Assembly (NCBI RefSeq): GCF_019749255.1
Contig: NZ_JACWFH010000009.1
Span: forward strand, 248,001-312,000
Direction: 5' to 3'
DNA length: 64,000 bases
Source: Mesobacillus maritimus
Lineage (GTDB): Bacteria > Bacillota > Bacilli > Bacillales > Cytobacillaceae
Position 1 is the first letter of the stretch. Every line of letters starts with the position of its first letter. A program made the translations under genes and the position numbers. Under the pieces are notes generated by a model. The model was not told the DNA's origin, made no database searches, and was given only the letters and a program-made list of their open reading frames with translations. Shown here piece by piece: positions 62,087 through 64,000 of the stretch.

Positions 62087-63223
62087 CTAAAATTGATTTG
62101 GCCGTTGCGCTGCTTTCCCGTAAAAATGCAAGATAGCTTGAACAATTCGTTGCGATGCCTTGCCGTCTCCATATGGGTTGGAAGCCTTTGACATTTTCTC
62201 ATACTCACTTGGGTTTGTTAACAATTCCTTCGCCACTGTGTAAATTATTTCCTCATTCGTGCCTACGAGCTTTAGGGTACCTGCTTCGATTCCTTCCGGT
62301 CGTTCTGTTGTATCACGAAGAACCAGAACAGGCACACCTAATGAAGGTGCTTCTTCTTGGACTCCACCTGAATCAGTTAAGATGACATGCGCCCTGGCAG
62401 CAAAGTTGTGAAAGTCTACAACCCCAAGAGGTTCAATTAAATGAATTCTCGCATGATCTCCCAGTATTTCATCCGCCACTTCCCTAACCGCAGGATTTAA
62501 ATGAACAGGATATACGACTTGGATATCTTCGTGTTCGGTGACCAGTCTTTTAATTGCTTTAAACATATTTCTCATTGGTTTCCCTAAGTTTTCACGTCGA
62601 TGGGCTGTTAGAAGAATCATTTTATCTTGACCCACTTTTTCTAAAATGGGGTGACTATATGTATCTGATACAGTAGTCGAAAGCGCATCGATGGCTGTAT
62701 TTCCTGTAACAAAAATAGATTCAGCTTTCTTATTTTCATGTAATAGGTTTTCTTGTGACTTAACAGTGGGTGAGAAATGCAAATCAGCAATCACACCGGT
62801 CAACTGCCTGTTCATTTCCTCAGGGAAAGGGGAATATTTATTCCATGTCCTCAGACCCGCTTCCACATGCCCGACAGAAATTTGATTATAATAGGCAGCT
62901 AAGCTTGCGACAAAAGTGGTTGACGTATCCCCATGAACCAGTACTAAGTCAGGTTTAACTTCCTTCATCACTTTGTCTAGCCCTTCTAATGCTCGGGTCG
63001 TTACATCAATTAGCGTTTGCCGATCTTTCATAATATTCAAATCATAATCCGGACGGACATGGAAAACTTCTAGTACCTGATCAAGCATTTGGCGGTGCTG
63101 AGCTGTCACAGTCACAATTGATTCAATCGTTTCAGGATGTTTTTCTAATTCTAAAACTAATGGGGCCATCTTGATTGCTTCCGGTCTGGTCCCAAATATG
63201 GTCATGACTTTAATTTTGTCCAT
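62087..63223 (-). CDS. mnaA: UDP-N-acetylglucosamine 2-epimerase (non-hydrolysing)
   Basis: The 378-residue enzyme interconverts UDP-GlcNAc and UDP-ManNAc, the donor of the ManNAc in the linkage unit of wall teichoic acid. Signatures: VMTIFGTRPEAIKMAPLV, VLVHGDTSTTFVASLAAYY, VGHVEAGLRTWNKYSPFPEE, TAHRRENLGKPM, LTDSGGVQEEAPSLGVPVLVLR and TTERPEGIEAGT. All substrate and allosteric-site blocks are intact. GAGGA lies 7 bases before the ATG. It stands alone in the window; the right-hand tandem array lies upstream of its promoter region. Confidence 0.95.
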   Translation of the reverse strand: MDKIKVMTIFGTRPEAIKMAPLVLELEKHPETIESIVTVTAQHRQMLDQVLEVFHVRPDYDLNIMKDRQTLIDVTTRALEGLDKVMKEVKPDLVLVHGDTSTTFVASLAAYYNQISVGHVEAGLRTWNKYSPFPEEMNRQLTGVIADLHFSPTVKSQENLLHENKKAESIFVTGNTAIDALSTTVSDTYSHPILEKVGQDKMILLTAHRRENLGKPMRNMFKAIKRLVTEHEDIQVVYPVHLNPAVREVADEILGDHARIHLIEPLGVVDFHNFAARAHVILTDSGGVQEEAPSLGVPVLVLRDTTERPEGIEAGTLKLVGTNEEIIYTVAKELLTNPSEYEKMSKASNPYGDGKASQRIVQAILHFYGKAAQRPNQF

Positions 63224-63384
63224 GTTAGATTCCTCTTTCTAATCGCTCTACTCTATGTACGTCGTACTTTTACTAAAACCCTAGTTATTCCTTTGATTAC
63301 CTAGAACCATTTTAACAGAAGTGAAGGAGAACTCAATGTATGCAATTCTTGCCTATTCTATCTTATTTTTTTTGGATGAGTGGC

Positions 63385-63956
63385 TGGATTCGGACTCGGG
63401 TTGGTTTTTTTCTTCTACTTCTGTCCGAATGCGTCTAGGATTCGGACTCGAGCTGGCTTTTTCTTCTACTCCTGTCCGAATGGGACCGGGGTTCGGACTT
63501 CACCTGGCTTTTTCCTTCGTCTCCTGTCCGAATAGGACCTGGATTCGGACTTCACCTGGCTTTTTTCTTCTTCTCCTGTCCGAATAGGAACCGGGGTTCG
63601 GACTTCACCTGGCTTTTTCCTTCGTCTCCTGTCCGAATAGGACCGGGGTTCGGACTTCACCTGGCTTTTTCCTCCTAATCCTGTCCGAATAGGACCTGGA
63701 TTCGGACTCGGCCTGGCTTTTTCCTTCGTCTCCTGTCCGGATGGGACCTGGGTTCGGACTTCACCTGGCTTTTTCCTTCGTCTCCTGTCCGAATAGGACC
63801 TGGATTCGGACTTCACCTGGCTTTTTCCTTCGTCTCCTGTCCGAATGGGACCTGGATTCGGACTTCACCTGGCTTTTTTCTTCTACTCCTGTCCGAATGG
63901 GACCGAGGTTCGGACTTCACCTGGCTTTTTCCTTCGTCTCCTGTCCGAATAGGTTG
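63385..63956. repeat. Tandem array 4, 52-bp units
   Basis: The landmark TTCGGACT recurs with CGGAC at 63391, 63443, 63494, 63546, 63599, 63651, 63703, 63755, 63807, 63859 and 63911, with steps of 51-53, mostly 52. Each unit has arms GTCCGAA and TTCGGAC that can form a hairpin. Open frames through it on both strands are repeat shadows. Confidence 0.9.
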
Positions 63957-64000
63957 TAGCATTAATGGCGAGAAAGTCATAAAAAACAAAAAGCACTAAA

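Noticed and set aside
63466-63816. Arg/Lys-rich 116-codon frame in tandem array 4
   Set aside because: Repeat shadow; the open frame results from the lack of stops in the G+C-richer unit. The rightward frames at 63321 and 63741 are rejected for the same reason.
32378-63956. The four tandem arrays as CRISPR arrays
   Set aside because: Units are contiguous variants of one sequence with no unique spacers between conserved repeats, and no cas genes are present.

Overview
The window looks like chromosomal DNA of a low-GC, Gram-positive, probably spore-forming member of the Bacillaceae. The evidence is A+T-rich sequence, strong AGGAGG-type ribosome sites, and close relatives of Bacillus tagU, tagD, gtaB, mnaA, hmoA, xpaC, thiT and comK. 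No rRNA, tRNA, phage or plasmid functions were seen.

Region 1 (1-24.4 kb) is a cell-surface glycopolymer (teichoic-acid-like) locus. It has five proteins with a TagF-type CDP-glycerol glycerophosphotransferase domain in four architectures: alone (1186-2367), behind a GT2 glycosyltransferase (8410-10545), behind a GT2 plus a beta-sandwich-like region (5536-8193), ahead of a GT4 glycosyltransferase (14618-17155), and ahead of a GT4 interrupted by three GW modules (20950-24387). Around them are a stand-alone GT2, a membrane acyltransferase, an LCP ligase (tagU), glycerol-3-phosphate cytidylyltransferase (tagD), a half-GT4 protein of unknown role, a small heat-shock protein, and two exported proteins: a GW-module protein cut by the window edge and a repeat protein with a C39-type peptidase domain. 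A decayed group IIC intron sits exactly behind the terminator of the GW-containing TagF-like gene.

Region 2 (24.5-29.8 kb) carries surface-protein genes: an acidic LPXTA-anchored protein coupled to its own class D sortase, a SpoIID/LytB-type protein with an SH3 tail, and a small membrane-anchored protein.

Region 3 (29.9-40.6 kb) is mostly housekeeping: thiT under a TPP riboswitch, an acetamidase/formamidase, VanZ, xpaC-telA, a 40-residue peptide gene ahead of a diguanylate cyclase, a Nudix protein, gtaB and an alpha/beta hydrolase. Region 4 (41.5-53.5 kb) has a TarS-like GT2, comK, a large secreted nuclease/nucleotidase, a secreted M28 peptidase, a secreted hydrolase, hutG and Fur-boxed hmoA.

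Region 5 (54-64 kb) has three doxX paralogues plus a doxX remnant, each behind a TGTGA-N6-TCACA-like palindrome, and yogA, fetAB, an MFS pump with a divergent TetR regulator, and mnaA. gtaB and mnaA supply nucleotide-sugar precursors that could feed Region 1.

Four intergenic tandem arrays (32.4, 40.7, 53.6 and 63.4 kb) differ in sequence yet share a unit length of about 52 bp. This is the most unexpected large-scale pattern. The other leading observations are the GW insertion inside a glycosyltransferase, the split/fused GT2-TagF pairs, the decayed intron and the redox-boxed doxX family.
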